A stretch of DNA of 64,000 nucleotides, taken from the NCBI GenBank assembly GCA_035297145.1, contig DATGZN010000109.1, forward strand, positions 131,892-195,891, written 5' to 3'. Shown here piece by piece: positions 22,359 to 30,999 of the stretch. The notes under the pieces were generated by a model that saw nothing but the letters and a program-made list of their open reading frames with translations, had not been told where the DNA came from and ran no database searches. The translations under genes were made by a program, and so were the position numbers. Numbering within the stretch: position 1 is the first letter of the stretch; each line of letters opens with the position of its first letter. Origin of the DNA: QHXW01 sp035297145 (GTDB taxonomy: Bacteria; Acidobacteriota; Terriglobia; Bryobacterales; Bryobacteraceae).

Positions 22359-24833
22359 ATGGCTAACCATGTAATGCCTCCGCCCGGGGATGAACCGAGC
22401 CGGAGCGAAACTTACGATTCCACAAGTATCAAGGTTTTGGAAGGCCTGGAGGCGGTGCGCCTTCGGCCAGCAATGTATATCGGCTCGACGGGCGAGATGG
22501 GCTTGCACCACCTCGTCTATGAAGTCGTCGATAACTCGGTAGACGAGGCTCTGGCGGGCTATGCGACGCAGGTTGACGTGACCATCCACCTGGATAATTC
22601 CGTCACCGTCGTGGACAACGGGCGCGGTATTCCGGTCGACATCAAAGAAGAGTTTGGCATATCCGCGGCTGAGATCGTCATGACGAAGCTCCACGCGGGC
22701 GGCAAGTTTGATTCCAATAGCTACAAAGTGTCCGGTGGATTGCACGGAGTCGGAGTTAGTTGCGTTAACGCACTCTCCGAACGCTTGGAACTGGAAGTCT
22801 GGCGCCCCGAGGGCGATAGCGGGCCGAGCTATACGTGGCAGCAGGAGTACGCATGCGGGATTCCCAAAAGCCCGCTGGTTAAGACAGGCAAAGCAGGCCG
22901 TAAAACCGGTACGCGGGTGACGTTCAAACCGGATCCCACCATCATGGAGGTCACCAAGTTCAACTACGATACGCTTGCCCAGCGTCTTCGCGAGCTTGCC
23001 TTCCTGAACAAAGGCCTCAAGATTACACTCGTCGATGAGCGTGAAGATCCCGTCAAATCGCATGAGTTTCTTTACAGCGGCGGAATCGCGGAGTTCATCA
23101 AGCACCTGAACCGCGGCAAGTCCGTGCTGCACGACAAGCCTATCTACTTCGAGGGGCAAAAAGAGCTGCCTAACGGCGGCATGCTCACCATGGAAGTCGC
23201 CATGCAGTACAACGACGGCTACTCCGAAAACGTCTTCAGCTTCGCCAATAACATCAACACTGTCGACGGCGGGTCGCACTTGAGCGGATTCCGCAGCGCT
23301 CTGACCCGCACCATCAACTTCTACGGCCAGCAGGCAGGCCTGTTCAAGGATGTGAAGGAGAATCTGAGCGGCGACGACGTGCGCGAAGGCTTGACCGCCG
23401 TTGTCAGCGTGAAGCTTCCACAGCCACAATTCGAAGGCCAGACCAAGGGCAAGCTAAACAGCGACATTCAAGGCCAGATGGCGCAGTTTGTAAACACGGG
23501 CTTGGGGGAGTACTTCGATAAGAACTCGTCCGTGATGCGCAAGATCGTATCCAAGTGCATCGACGCCGCGCGTGCCCGGGAAGCCGCGCGGAAAGCTCGG
23601 GATCTGACGCGGCGCAAAGGCGCGCTCGATTCCGGCGGCCTGCCGGGCAAGCTGGCCGATTGCCAGGAGAAAGACCCGGAGCGCTGCGAGCTATTTCTGG
23701 TGGAGGGTGAATCGGCCGGCGGTACCGCCAAACAAGGCCGCGACCGCCGCTTCCAGGCCATCCTGCCGCTCAAAGGCAAGATTCTCAACGTGGAAAAAGC
23801 GCGCTACGACAAGATGCTTGGCCACGAAGAGATTCGCGCGCTGATCACCGCCATCGGAACCGGAATCGGCAAAGACGATTTCGACGTAACCAAGCTGCGC
23901 TACAGCAAGATCATCATCATGACCGACGCGGACGTGGATGGCTCACACATCCGAACACTGCTGCTGACTTTTTTCTTCCGCCACATGCAGGAATTGATCT
24001 TGCGCGGCAACGTGTTCATCGCGCAGCCGCCGCTCTACCGCATCAAGAAAGGCAAGAGCGAGAAATATATCAAAGACGAGAAGGAATACACGCGCGAGAT
24101 CATGCGCCGCGCCACCGAGAATCTGGTGCTCGAATTCGGCAAGAACGGGAACGGTGCAAAGGCGAGCATCGAATCCGGCGAGCTACGTAGTTTCCTCATG
24201 AATCTCGATGAGTTCGACCAGATCTTCGGCAAGGTCGAGCGCAAACTGCGCGACGCGCGCGTGGTGGAAGTGATCGCCAACCCCGCCCTGCATATCGATA
24301 CCAAGGCCGATTTTGCAGAGAAGAGCAATCTCGAGCAGGTGATCGCGGGTCTCAAGGCGGTGCAGATCAAGCCGGAGCTGAAGCAGGATGAAGAGCACTC
24401 TGCCTGGTCCGTCAGCTATCACGATTCGACCAACGCCGAGCGTCAGATCGGCCTGGAGCTAGCCGCGCGGCCGGAGTACAAGCGTTTGCGGTCGCTTGCC
24501 AAGCAGATTGCGCGCTACAACGAGCCGCCGTTCACCGTGGTGAAGAGCGAGCATCGCGAAACGCAAACCAACTGGCGCGACCTACTGGTCTTCGTGAAGA
24601 ACGAGGGCAAGAGAGATTCATCGGTGCAGCGCTACAAGGGCCTGGGCGAGATGAACGCCGACCAGCTCGCCGAAACCACCATGAACCCCGAGAAACGGAC
24701 GCTGCTGAAAGTGCGCCTCGATGACGCCGTGGAAAGCGAAGAGATCTTCTCGACGCTGATGGGCGAAGACGTCGAAGCCCGGCGCAAGTTCATCGAAGAA
24801 AACGCGCTCGAAGTGAAGAACCTGGACGTTTAG
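22359..24833 (+). CDS. gyrB: DNA gyrase subunit B
   Basis: 824 residues. GHKL ATPase: ATKVLEGLEAVRLRPAMYIG-like start (here TSIKVLEGLEAVRLRP), EVVDNSVDEA with the catalytic Glu and DNGRGIPVD; the GGLHGVGVSCVNALS lid; then the transducer. TOPRIM: EGESAGGTAKQGRDR and TDADVDGSHIRTLLLTFF. C-terminal QRYKGLGEMNADQL is the gyrase B/ParE signature, and the end IEENALEVKNLDV is standard. With GyrA (not in the window) it supercoils DNA. It sits in the origin cluster and ends 6 bp from a convergent methyltransferase gene. Confidence 0.97.
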   Translation: MANHVMPPPGDEPSRSETYDSTSIKVLEGLEAVRLRPAMYIGSTGEMGLHHLVYEVVDNSVDEALAGYATQVDVTIHLDNSVTVVDNGRGIPVDIKEEFGISAAEIVMTKLHAGGKFDSNSYKVSGGLHGVGVSCVNALSERLELEVWRPEGDSGPSYTWQQEYACGIPKSPLVKTGKAGRKTGTRVTFKPDPTIMEVTKFNYDTLAQRLRELAFLNKGLKITLVDEREDPVKSHEFLYSGGIAEFIKHLNRGKSVLHDKPIYFEGQKELPNGGMLTMEVAMQYNDGYSENVFSFANNINTVDGGSHLSGFRSALTRTINFYGQQAGLFKDVKENLSGDDVREGLTAVVSVKLPQPQFEGQTKGKLNSDIQGQMAQFVNTGLGEYFDKNSSVMRKIVSKCIDAARAREAARKARDLTRRKGALDSGGLPGKLADCQEKDPERCELFLVEGESAGGTAKQGRDRRFQAILPLKGKILNVEKARYDKMLGHEEIRALITAIGTGIGKDDFDVTKLRYSKIIIMTDADVDGSHIRTLLLTFFFRHMQELILRGNVFIAQPPLYRIKKGKSEKYIKDEKEYTREIMRRATENLVLEFGKNGNGAKASIESGELRSFLMNLDEFDQIFGKVERKLRDARVVEVIANPALHIDTKADFAEKSNLEQVIAGLKAVQIKPELKQDEEHSAWSVSYHDSTNAERQIGLELAARPEYKRLRSLAKQIARYNEPPFTVVKSEHRETQTNWRDLLVFVKNEGKRDSSVQRYKGLGEMNADQLAETTMNPEKRTLLKVRLDDAVESEEIFSTLMGEDVEARRKFIEENALEVKNLDV

Positions 24834-24839
24834 CGGGAT

Positions 24840-25709
24840 TTATCCGCGCGCAAACCTGTGCACTCCGGTGGGATCGTCTGGCGGGAATGCCGGCGGCCCG
24901 CCCGGTCGCGGGTTGTTGCTCATCATGCGCTGAATCCGCTCCGCTGCAAACGCCATATCGGCGATATAGCTTCGGCGCGCCTCGGTGATCCAGCCGTGCC
25001 GGTGGAGGCAGTCGAGAATCTGCTCGCCTTCGAGAGAATCGGGCGCCTGCACCTTGCGCACTGGCCGCATCGGATCCACAGTCCTATCTGTAGTGATCGC
25101 TTTCGCAAACGCGGTCGTCGTGATATCGCTCATCCAGTGCGCGACGCCGCTCTCCTGCCAGGCTTCGGCAGCCAACGCTTCCACCGTTGCAGCCGGCAAA
25201 TACATCAGCAGGCCTTCCGTGATCATGAGCGCCGGGGCGGGTCCTGCGGCCGTGTAGATGGTGCGCCGTTGCTCTGCGTCGGTCAGGTCCGCCGCCAGAC
25301 GCTCGCGGCGGCATCGGGGTGTCGCCGCTATCAGCGCGTCCTTGTAATTCAGCACGTCCGCGAAATCGACTTCGATCCACCGCAGGTCCGCCGGGAGTTC
25401 GAGCCGCCACGGCCGCGTATCAAGACCGCAGCCCACACTGAGAACCGTCGCAATCGGGTTGGATGCAAGCGCCTCCAACAGCAACTCATCCATAAAATGG
25501 CTGCGTACGCCTATACCGAAGCGCATCAGTTCGGGGTGCGGTAGCCCCCGGAAAATCGCCATACCGCGCTCGCCCGCCAACCGCGCCGCAAATGGATCGT
25601 GCACGAAGCCGTCCGGGGACTCGGATTCGAGCGCCCGGCACGCGGCTACCATCAGGGCTGTGTCGCTGACATGCGTGATTTCGCCATGTGATGGGGACAT
25701 GCCATCCAT
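24840..25709 (-). CDS. class I SAM-dependent methyltransferase (LCMT/PPM-like)
   Basis: 289 residues (or 286 from the second ATG). The core VLSVGCGLDTRPWRLELP (about 89-106) followed by WIEVDFADVLNYK and the MITEGLLMYLP segment are those of the leucine-carboxyl-methyltransferase-like family of bacterial O-methyltransferases (TIGR00027 type). N-terminal SDTALMVAACRALESE and DPFAARLAGERG are also family-typical. The natural substrate of most bacterial members is unknown. Same strand as the VOC, AraC and kinase genes upstream, 38 bp from the VOC gene. Confidence 0.85.
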   Translation of the reverse strand: MDGMSPSHGEITHVSDTALMVAACRALESESPDGFVHDPFAARLAGERGMAIFRGLPHPELMRFGIGVRSHFMDELLLEALASNPIATVLSVGCGLDTRPWRLELPADLRWIEVDFADVLNYKDALIAATPRCRRERLAADLTDAEQRRTIYTAAGPAPALMITEGLLMYLPAATVEALAAEAWQESGVAHWMSDITTTAFAKAITTDRTVDPMRPVRKVQAPDSLEGEQILDCLHRHGWITEARRSYIADMAFAAERIQRMMSNNPRPGGPPAFPPDDPTGVHRFARG

Positions 25710-25746
25710 TATCTACTTCCGGCTGGTTACTGAAGCAGGTGTGGTT

Positions 25747-26244
25747 TCAGCTCGCACTCTTCGTCCCGGCGGCCTTCTTCGTTCCTTCCATATCCTTCGC
25801 CAACGAATCCAAGTCCTCCTTGCTAGGCTCATGCACGCCCGTTCGCTCGGTCATGCTGAACCAGTTGCCGGAGTTGTCCTTGAGTAGCGCTTCAATGCCG
25901 TAGAAGCGCTCCACCGGGGGTTGCGAGAACTCGACGCCTTTGGCCTTGAGCTCTTCGTAGGTTTTCTTGCAGTCGGCGGTCTCGAGCACACCGCTGCCGA
26001 GCACACCCTTGCGGACCAGCGTGCGCAGCGTTTCCGTGGTTTCGGCGTCCCATTTCGGATTGTTGGTCGCCATGAGCACGATTTCGAGATCCGGCTGGCC
26101 CTTGGGCGCGACTGTCAGCCAGCGGAAGCCGTTGTCCATGGTTGCGTCCGTTTTGAGCTCGAAACCGAGCTTGTTGACGTAGAAATCCTTTGCGGCATCC
26201 TGATCCAGAACATAGATGGTTACGTGGGAAAGGCGTTGAATCAT
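25747..26244 (-). CDS. VOC-family (glyoxalase/bleomycin-resistance fold) protein
   Basis: 165 residues from the ATG at 26244; upstream frame is open but overlaps the AraC gene and lacks family sequence. MIQRLSHVTIYVLDQDAAKD begins the first beta-alpha-beta-beta-beta module (metal His at HVTIYV), FYVNKLGFELKTDA and WLTVAPKG follow, and LLKDNSGNWFSMTER closes the second module. The substrate is unknown; VOC proteins isomerise, cleave or sequester small molecules. The last about 25 residues (SKEDLDSLAKDMEGTKKAA) are charged and extra. The AraC gene immediately upstream, 74 bp away, suggests regulated co-expression. Confidence 0.85.
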   Translation of the reverse strand: MIQRLSHVTIYVLDQDAAKDFYVNKLGFELKTDATMDNGFRWLTVAPKGQPDLEIVLMATNNPKWDAETTETLRTLVRKGVLGSGVLETADCKKTYEELKAKGVEFSQPPVERFYGIEALLKDNSGNWFSMTERTGVHEPSKEDLDSLAKDMEGTKKAAGTKSAS

Positions 26245-26318
26245 TTGTTTTGTTCTCCGGGAAACAGATTCCCATAGTGCGGGCTGGGCGCGCTTCTCAA
26301 ATCTTGCGGTTTGGCGAT

Positions 26319-26792
26319 TTAGAACGGCCGTGCGCCGAAGTTCATCAGAAAGCAAGTTGGAACAAAACGGTGAATCGCCAGCGCAGGCACTGGGAAGATG
26401 CGGCGGATGGCGCGCCGGTACTCGGCTGGGGACTGTCCCACCACCGAGCGGAACAGAGTGCTGAACGATCCCAGGCTCTCGTATCCCACCGACAGGCAAA
26501 CTTCCGTCACGGGGAGATGGTCACGGGCCAATAGTTGTTTGGCGTGGTCGATCCGCCGGCGCCGCACAAACTCGTGGGGTGTTTCGCCAAAGGCGCGCGC
26601 AAACATGCGGTGGTAGTGGAACGGCGATAGACAGGCCACCGCGGCGGCGTCATCCAGCCGCACAGGCTGGTCGATGCTCGCGGCCAGGAAGTCACGCGAG
26701 CGGCACAATCGCGCGAATGTTTCCTCCTTCACCAGCGGGCCCAGGCGGTGAGCGGCGGTGTAGAGCAGGGGATGCTGCGGCTGCACCGTCAC
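26319..26792 (-). CDS. AraC-family transcriptional regulator
   Basis: 157 residues, GTG start. Only the C-terminal DNA-binding unit of two helix-turn-helix motifs is present: LDDAAAVACLSPFHYHRMFA then ETPHEFVRRRRIDHAKQLLA, and VTEVCLSVGYESLGSFSTLF with QSPAEYRR. No separate effector domain is visible beyond 35 N-terminal residues, so it belongs to the short AraC group often adjacent to VOC proteins. It probably controls itself and the downstream VOC gene. It begins 14 bp after the kinase gene ends, same strand. Confidence 0.9.
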   Translation of the reverse strand: MTVQPQHPLLYTAAHRLGPLVKEETFARLCRSRDFLAASIDQPVRLDDAAAVACLSPFHYHRMFARAFGETPHEFVRRRRIDHAKQLLARDHLPVTEVCLSVGYESLGSFSTLFRSVVGQSPAEYRRAIRRIFPVPALAIHRFVPTCFLMNFGARPF

Positions 26793-26805
26793 AGGTTAAC
26801 ACGCC

Positions 26806-29514
26806 TCACTCAAACAGCTCATTCTTTAGCAGCGGGCGGCCGGCTAGTGCCGTGTAGAAGCCCCAAACGGCGAGCGCAGCGACGACCAGAAGGGGAAATA
26901 GCGTCGCGCCGCCGTACCAGACGGAGAAGTCGGTGGTCAGCGGGACGTTACCCATGAGATCCGCCATGAAAATGCCCGAAGCGAGCGCGATCAGGCCAAA
27001 GCGCACAACGACGACGGCCGCAACCGCATAGACGATGATGATCAGAGGAAAATCAACCCACGGGTGGTCGCTGCTCAACAGGCCCAGGGCCGTAAAGATG
27101 AGCGTGAAACCCGCGGCCGCGAGCCATTGCTTGCGCAGGATCACACGCAGCAGAAAAATCAGAAAGAAAAACATCAGCGTAAAACTGATGGAATTCGTGA
27201 CCTGATAGAGTAACGCGGTCGCCGTACCCCGCGCACCGAGTAAGTAATCGGTCGTGCCCATGCGAGGCGGCGCTCCCAGCCTTCCTACAAGCAGAGCGCT
27301 CACGATGAACAAAGAACACCAGAACACACCCAGGCACGAGCCGAACAGAACGTCGCGGCCCACGAGGGGATCGCGCCACCGGCCACTCGAAAGTCGGCTC
27401 CAGGAGATGATGGTTTGCGGCCAGTGCCGCCGCACATACGGTTCTACGGCAAGATAAAGTGCCCAGACCGCTCCGGCAATGAAAAGACCAGTGCTTGCGG
27501 CGACGATGAAAGATCCGAACGTTGCAAGACTGGGCACGAAGTGGCTGCGCGTCAGCCACAGCGCGAGTTCCACCGCGAACACGAACAAGGCCAATCGAAA
27601 AGCACCACGGCGGTCGCCACGGCCGCGTACCAGATTCCAGCGGGCAACTGAGACGGCGCCCACGAGAATCAGCACGAGTATAGCGAGGAGGATGATGATG
27701 TTGGCGTTTTGACCAGCGGAGAGCTGGAACGGCTGCATCCGCGAGGGCCGTGTCCAGGGGCCGATTAGCGAGAAGTACACAGGTCTTCCTCTCCACGCCG
27801 CGGCTTCGACCCGCAGGGGCCTCTGGCTGGCTGGCCATTTCCCCGTCCAGGCGGTCCGCGTATCTGAGGCGGCCAACGAGTTCCACACCGGCGCCGTTGC
27901 TTGGAATGCATTGGGATCCAGGCCGGCCGCGGCAAACAGCTTCTTCCAGTCAAACGGCTCCGCGACGGCTGGTGTCTTGTCGAGCTCTGGTGGAATCGCC
28001 TCCAGAAAAAGCAGCCGACCCTGGGAATCCAGATAGACCAGGATCATCCCGGACTCAGTTCGACTAGGGTCATTGGGTGTGACGATGCCTGGTGTGAGTA
28101 ACTGATCGGTGAAGCCGATCGGCGACATGTATTGCTGGGTCTGTCGATACCAGTACTGAACCATTGTTGGCCGGCCTGCGAAAATCTGAGGCCACTGCGC
28201 AGCGGTAGGGTGCTCGTGCTGCCCGACGTAAGTCCGGAAGTCGTTGTCGTAGCCGAACCCATGCGCCCGGTCCACTGGAGCCGCCGTGTATCCAAAGCCG
28301 CGAATCAGATCGCGAGCTTTTTCCTCCAGGACCTCTGGCGGTTTGTCGAGATTCAAATACTGCAAAGCATTCGATTGCGCGCCGCCGAAGAGGATGAACG
28401 TCATCGCCGCGATGACTCCGGCCAGGCACGGAACCGCAACGCGCAGCGAAAGGCCGGCCGTTTCCCCCGAAGCCGCCACCATCTGTGGTGACGGTGTCTC
28501 GCCCGCCGCGAGCGCCGCTGCCAACGGGTCACCGCCAGGAAGCGCCGCGGCCACGGCGAGCGCGGACGCCGGCCGGTTGCGTGGATCGGCATCGAGACAG
28601 CGCAAGATGACACGTTCCACCGCCGGATCGAGGTCCTTCACCAGCGACGTCGGGCTCGCGGGCGTAGTTTCCGTGTGCAGGCGCACCAGCTCGGCCAGCG
28701 TCGAAGCCTCGAACGCACGCTTGCCAGTAAAGACTTCGTAAAGCACGAGACCGAGCGAATAAATATCGCTGCGGGCGCTCACCTCGGTTCCGGCAAGCTG
28801 CTCTGGCGCCATGTAAGCCGGCGTGCCGTTGCGAATCTCGGCGCCTTGCATCTGATCGGCCAACCCCGCGAGTCCGAAATCGGTAATGAGCACGTGGCCA
28901 CGGCCATCCAGCATGATGTTGGAGGGCTTCAGGTCGCGGTGCAGGACGCCTTTTTCGTGGGCCGCGGCCAGCCCCGCGCACAGCTTGCGCGCGATTTCGA
29001 TCGCCTTGTCTTCCGGCAGCCGGCCAATGCGCCGCAGCAGGGAACCGAGGTCCTCGCCGTCCACGTACTCCATCGAAAGGTAGGGCTGGCCCTCGACATC
29101 GCCGAGATCGTAAACACGGCAGACATTGGGGTGCGAAACCTGACGCGCCACGCGAATTTCGTTGTAGAAGCGGGCGAGCGCGGTCTCGTTCTGCGATGTG
29201 GCTTCGGGAAGAAATTTCAGCGCTACCGGCTGGCTGAGTTTGAGATCATTGGCGCGGTAAACCTCCCCCATGCCGCCTCTGCCGATCAAAGCCACGATCC
29301 GATAGCGTCCGACGAGTAAAGTACCCGGGAGAAAACGGCCCTCATCGAGCGATGACGAGGTGCTGCTGACCGGACGGCTCGCCGCGTGACCAGGTGTTGA
29401 TGAGATCGCCTCGGTCCGCGTGACCACGACGTCAGCCAGCAGCGATGCTCCGCAGTGCGGGCAGAAACGGCTGCTATCCTGTACGTCATCACCGCAGGAC
29501 CGGCACGCGGGCAT
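26806..29514 (-). CDS. zinc-ribbon Ser/Thr protein kinase with polytopic membrane C-terminus
   Basis: 902 residues. Residues 1-24 are a zinc ribbon (CRSC...CPHC, Cys 4, 7, 18, 21). The Hanks-type kinase domain is at about 71-330: glycine loop GRGGMGEVY, Lys100 in VALKF, HRDLKPSN at 192-199, DFGLA at 212-216, and APEQ. A membrane helix (LRVAVPCLAGVIAAMTFILF) leads to an extracytoplasmic segment of about 230 residues (YWYRQTQQYMSPIGF, VYFSLIGPWTRPSR), followed by about eight further helices. It probably senses an envelope signal and phosphorylates cytoplasmic targets. All catalytic residues are intact. Targets are unknown. Confidence 0.9.
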   Translation of the reverse strand: MPACRSCGDDVQDSSRFCPHCGASLLADVVVTRTEAISSTPGHAASRPVSSTSSSLDEGRFLPGTLLVGRYRIVALIGRGGMGEVYRANDLKLSQPVALKFLPEATSQNETALARFYNEIRVARQVSHPNVCRVYDLGDVEGQPYLSMEYVDGEDLGSLLRRIGRLPEDKAIEIARKLCAGLAAAHEKGVLHRDLKPSNIMLDGRGHVLITDFGLAGLADQMQGAEIRNGTPAYMAPEQLAGTEVSARSDIYSLGLVLYEVFTGKRAFEASTLAELVRLHTETTPASPTSLVKDLDPAVERVILRCLDADPRNRPASALAVAAALPGGDPLAAALAAGETPSPQMVAASGETAGLSLRVAVPCLAGVIAAMTFILFGGAQSNALQYLNLDKPPEVLEEKARDLIRGFGYTAAPVDRAHGFGYDNDFRTYVGQHEHPTAAQWPQIFAGRPTMVQYWYRQTQQYMSPIGFTDQLLTPGIVTPNDPSRTESGMILVYLDSQGRLLFLEAIPPELDKTPAVAEPFDWKKLFAAAGLDPNAFQATAPVWNSLAASDTRTAWTGKWPASQRPLRVEAAAWRGRPVYFSLIGPWTRPSRMQPFQLSAGQNANIIILLAILVLILVGAVSVARWNLVRGRGDRRGAFRLALFVFAVELALWLTRSHFVPSLATFGSFIVAASTGLFIAGAVWALYLAVEPYVRRHWPQTIISWSRLSSGRWRDPLVGRDVLFGSCLGVFWCSLFIVSALLVGRLGAPPRMGTTDYLLGARGTATALLYQVTNSISFTLMFFFLIFLLRVILRKQWLAAAGFTLIFTALGLLSSDHPWVDFPLIIIVYAVAAVVVVRFGLIALASGIFMADLMGNVPLTTDFSVWYGGATLFPLLVVAALAVWGFYTALAGRPLLKNELFE

Positions 29515-29989
29515 AGCTTAATACTTTAGCGCAGGCCCGCCCCATTTGCGGTCGGTAACGCGGATGACTGCCGCAGCCACGCGCCCCCTGCCCCGGTGAA
29601 CGTAGATCAACCCCGGTAGCGCAGGGACACCGCGCGGTTTGCGGGGCACCTGCGGCCGTTCGGTTCTTGGGTTAACGTTTCGATTGCGTGCGGCACTTTA
29701 CGGAGAGGTCGCGTGAGAAGACAGTTGCAGGCCGCGACGTACCTTTTCCATAAGGTCATGACGCCTAGTGTAAAAGCGGGCGCAGGTCCCGATATGCACG
29801 GGAGGTTCCCTCACAGCATGGCCCTTATCTACAGATGATTCCCAGTTAATCAGTACCACCCAGTCGTACGCGCGGCATCGCGCAAGTCGTTAGCAAAACC
29901 ACTGAGCATCGCGCCCTCTCCTCTGCGGATCATACAACACATGTAGAATAAACATTCCCGCCTGCGCTACAGGCTGGAAACCTGATCAC
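29515..29989. other. gene-free 475-bp divergent region carrying a dispersed repeat
   Basis: No supported gene. 29616-29668 is copy A of a roughly 50-bp repeat also found at 36121-36170. A minus-strand frame of about 55 codons ending KWGGPALKY near 29519 overlaps the repeat and has no start signal or family. The region separates the kinase gene (minus) from a Gfo/Idh/MocA gene (plus), so both promoters should lie here; no strong -35/-10 pair was recognised. Confidence 0.5.
29616..29668. repeat. approx. 50-bp dispersed repeat, copy A
   Basis: Begins GTAGCGCAGGGAC, continues with GGTTTGCGGGGCACCTGCGG and ends GTTCGGTTCT. It aligns to 36121-36170 over its full length with mismatches concentrated in the centre. 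Both copies are intergenic. It may be a miniature mobile element or a scar of one. Confidence 0.6.
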
Positions 29990-30997
29990 ATGCGTAAACT
30001 CCGTTGGGGCGTTCTCGGCGTCGCCAATATCGCCGTCGTCAAAGTGATTCCCGCCATGCAGCGCGGCGAGTGGACCGAAATCGCGGCCATCGCCTCGCGC
30101 GATCTTGCCAAGGCGCAGCAGGCCGCGGGTAAGCTTGGAATTCCTAAAGCCTATGGCTCTTACGAGGAGCTGCTCGCCGACCCGGATATCGATGCCATCT
30201 ACAATCCGCTGCCCAATCATCTGCATGTTCCGTGGTCCATCAAAGCGGCGGAAGCGGGCAAACACGTGCTCTGCGAAAAGCCTATCGGGCTGTCCGTCGA
30301 GGAGGCGAAACAGCTCCGCGATGTGCGCGACCGCACCGGCGTGAAGATCGGCGAAGCCTTCATGGTGCGCACGCATCCGCAGTGGCTGAAGGCGCTCGAA
30401 TGGGTGCGCGGCGGCCGCATCGGCGATCTCCGCTCCATCATGGGCTTCTTCAGCTACTTCCTTACTGACCCGACTAACGTGCGCAACGTTTTCGATTGGG
30501 GTGGCGGCGGGCTGATGGATATCGGCTGCTATCCAATCTTCACCTCGCGCTTTATTTTCGGCGCCGAACCGAGCCGCGTTCTGGGACTAGTGGAACGCGA
30601 CCCGGAGTTGAAGATCGACCGCCTGACATCGGCAATTCTAGACTTCCCAGCGGGTCAGTCGATTTTCACGTGCTCGACGCAACTCGTGCCTTACCAGCGC
30701 ATGCAGATTTTCGGCACCAAAGGCCGCATTGAAATCGAGATCCCCTTCAATGCTCCGCCCGACTACCCCTGCCGCATTCTCCTCGACGCCAGCGGCGACC
30801 TGTTCGGGCGCGGTATTGAGACTTACGAAGCCCCGATCTGCGACCATTACACTATCCAGGGCGATCAATTCTCCCGCGCCGCGCAAGGTGTGGGCGACGT
30901 GCCCGTGCCGCTCGAATCCGCCATTGCGAACATGGCTGTGATTGACGCGGTTTTCCGTTCCGCGGAGTCAGGGAAGTGGGAAGAACCGCGGGGGTAG
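29990..30997 (+). CDS. Gfo/Idh/MocA-family oxidoreductase
   Basis: 335 residues. The N-terminal NAD(P)-binding fold starts KLRWGVLGVANIAVVKVIPA (6-GVLGVANIA-14), with IASRDLAKAQ and YNPLPNHLHV; the conserved EKP (catalytic Lys) is at 96-98 in VLCEKPIGL. The C-terminal alpha/beta domain includes GGGLMDIGCYPIF, the substrate-side motif G-x-x-x-D-x-G-x-Y. It probably oxidises a sugar or cyclitol, or makes a 3-keto glycoside. It has no export signal. A CocE-like gene starts 3 bp after its stop, so they form an operon. Confidence 0.92.
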   Translation: MRKLRWGVLGVANIAVVKVIPAMQRGEWTEIAAIASRDLAKAQQAAGKLGIPKAYGSYEELLADPDIDAIYNPLPNHLHVPWSIKAAEAGKHVLCEKPIGLSVEEAKQLRDVRDRTGVKIGEAFMVRTHPQWLKALEWVRGGRIGDLRSIMGFFSYFLTDPTNVRNVFDWGGGGLMDIGCYPIFTSRFIFGAEPSRVLGLVERDPELKIDRLTSAILDFPAGQSIFTCSTQLVPYQRMQIFGTKGRIEIEIPFNAPPDYPCRILLDASGDLFGRGIETYEAPICDHYTIQGDQFSRAAQGVGDVPVPLESAIANMAVIDAVFRSAESGKWEEPRG

Positions 30998-30999
30998 AT

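Noticed and set aside
22230..23429. Long minus-strand frame opposite gyrB
   Set aside because: gyrB is unambiguous here; the frame is a GC-rich shadow.
29519..29690. Minus-strand frame ending KWGGPALKY in the kinase upstream region
   Set aside because: Fewer than 60 codons, no start signal, overlaps the dispersed repeat and matches no family I know.
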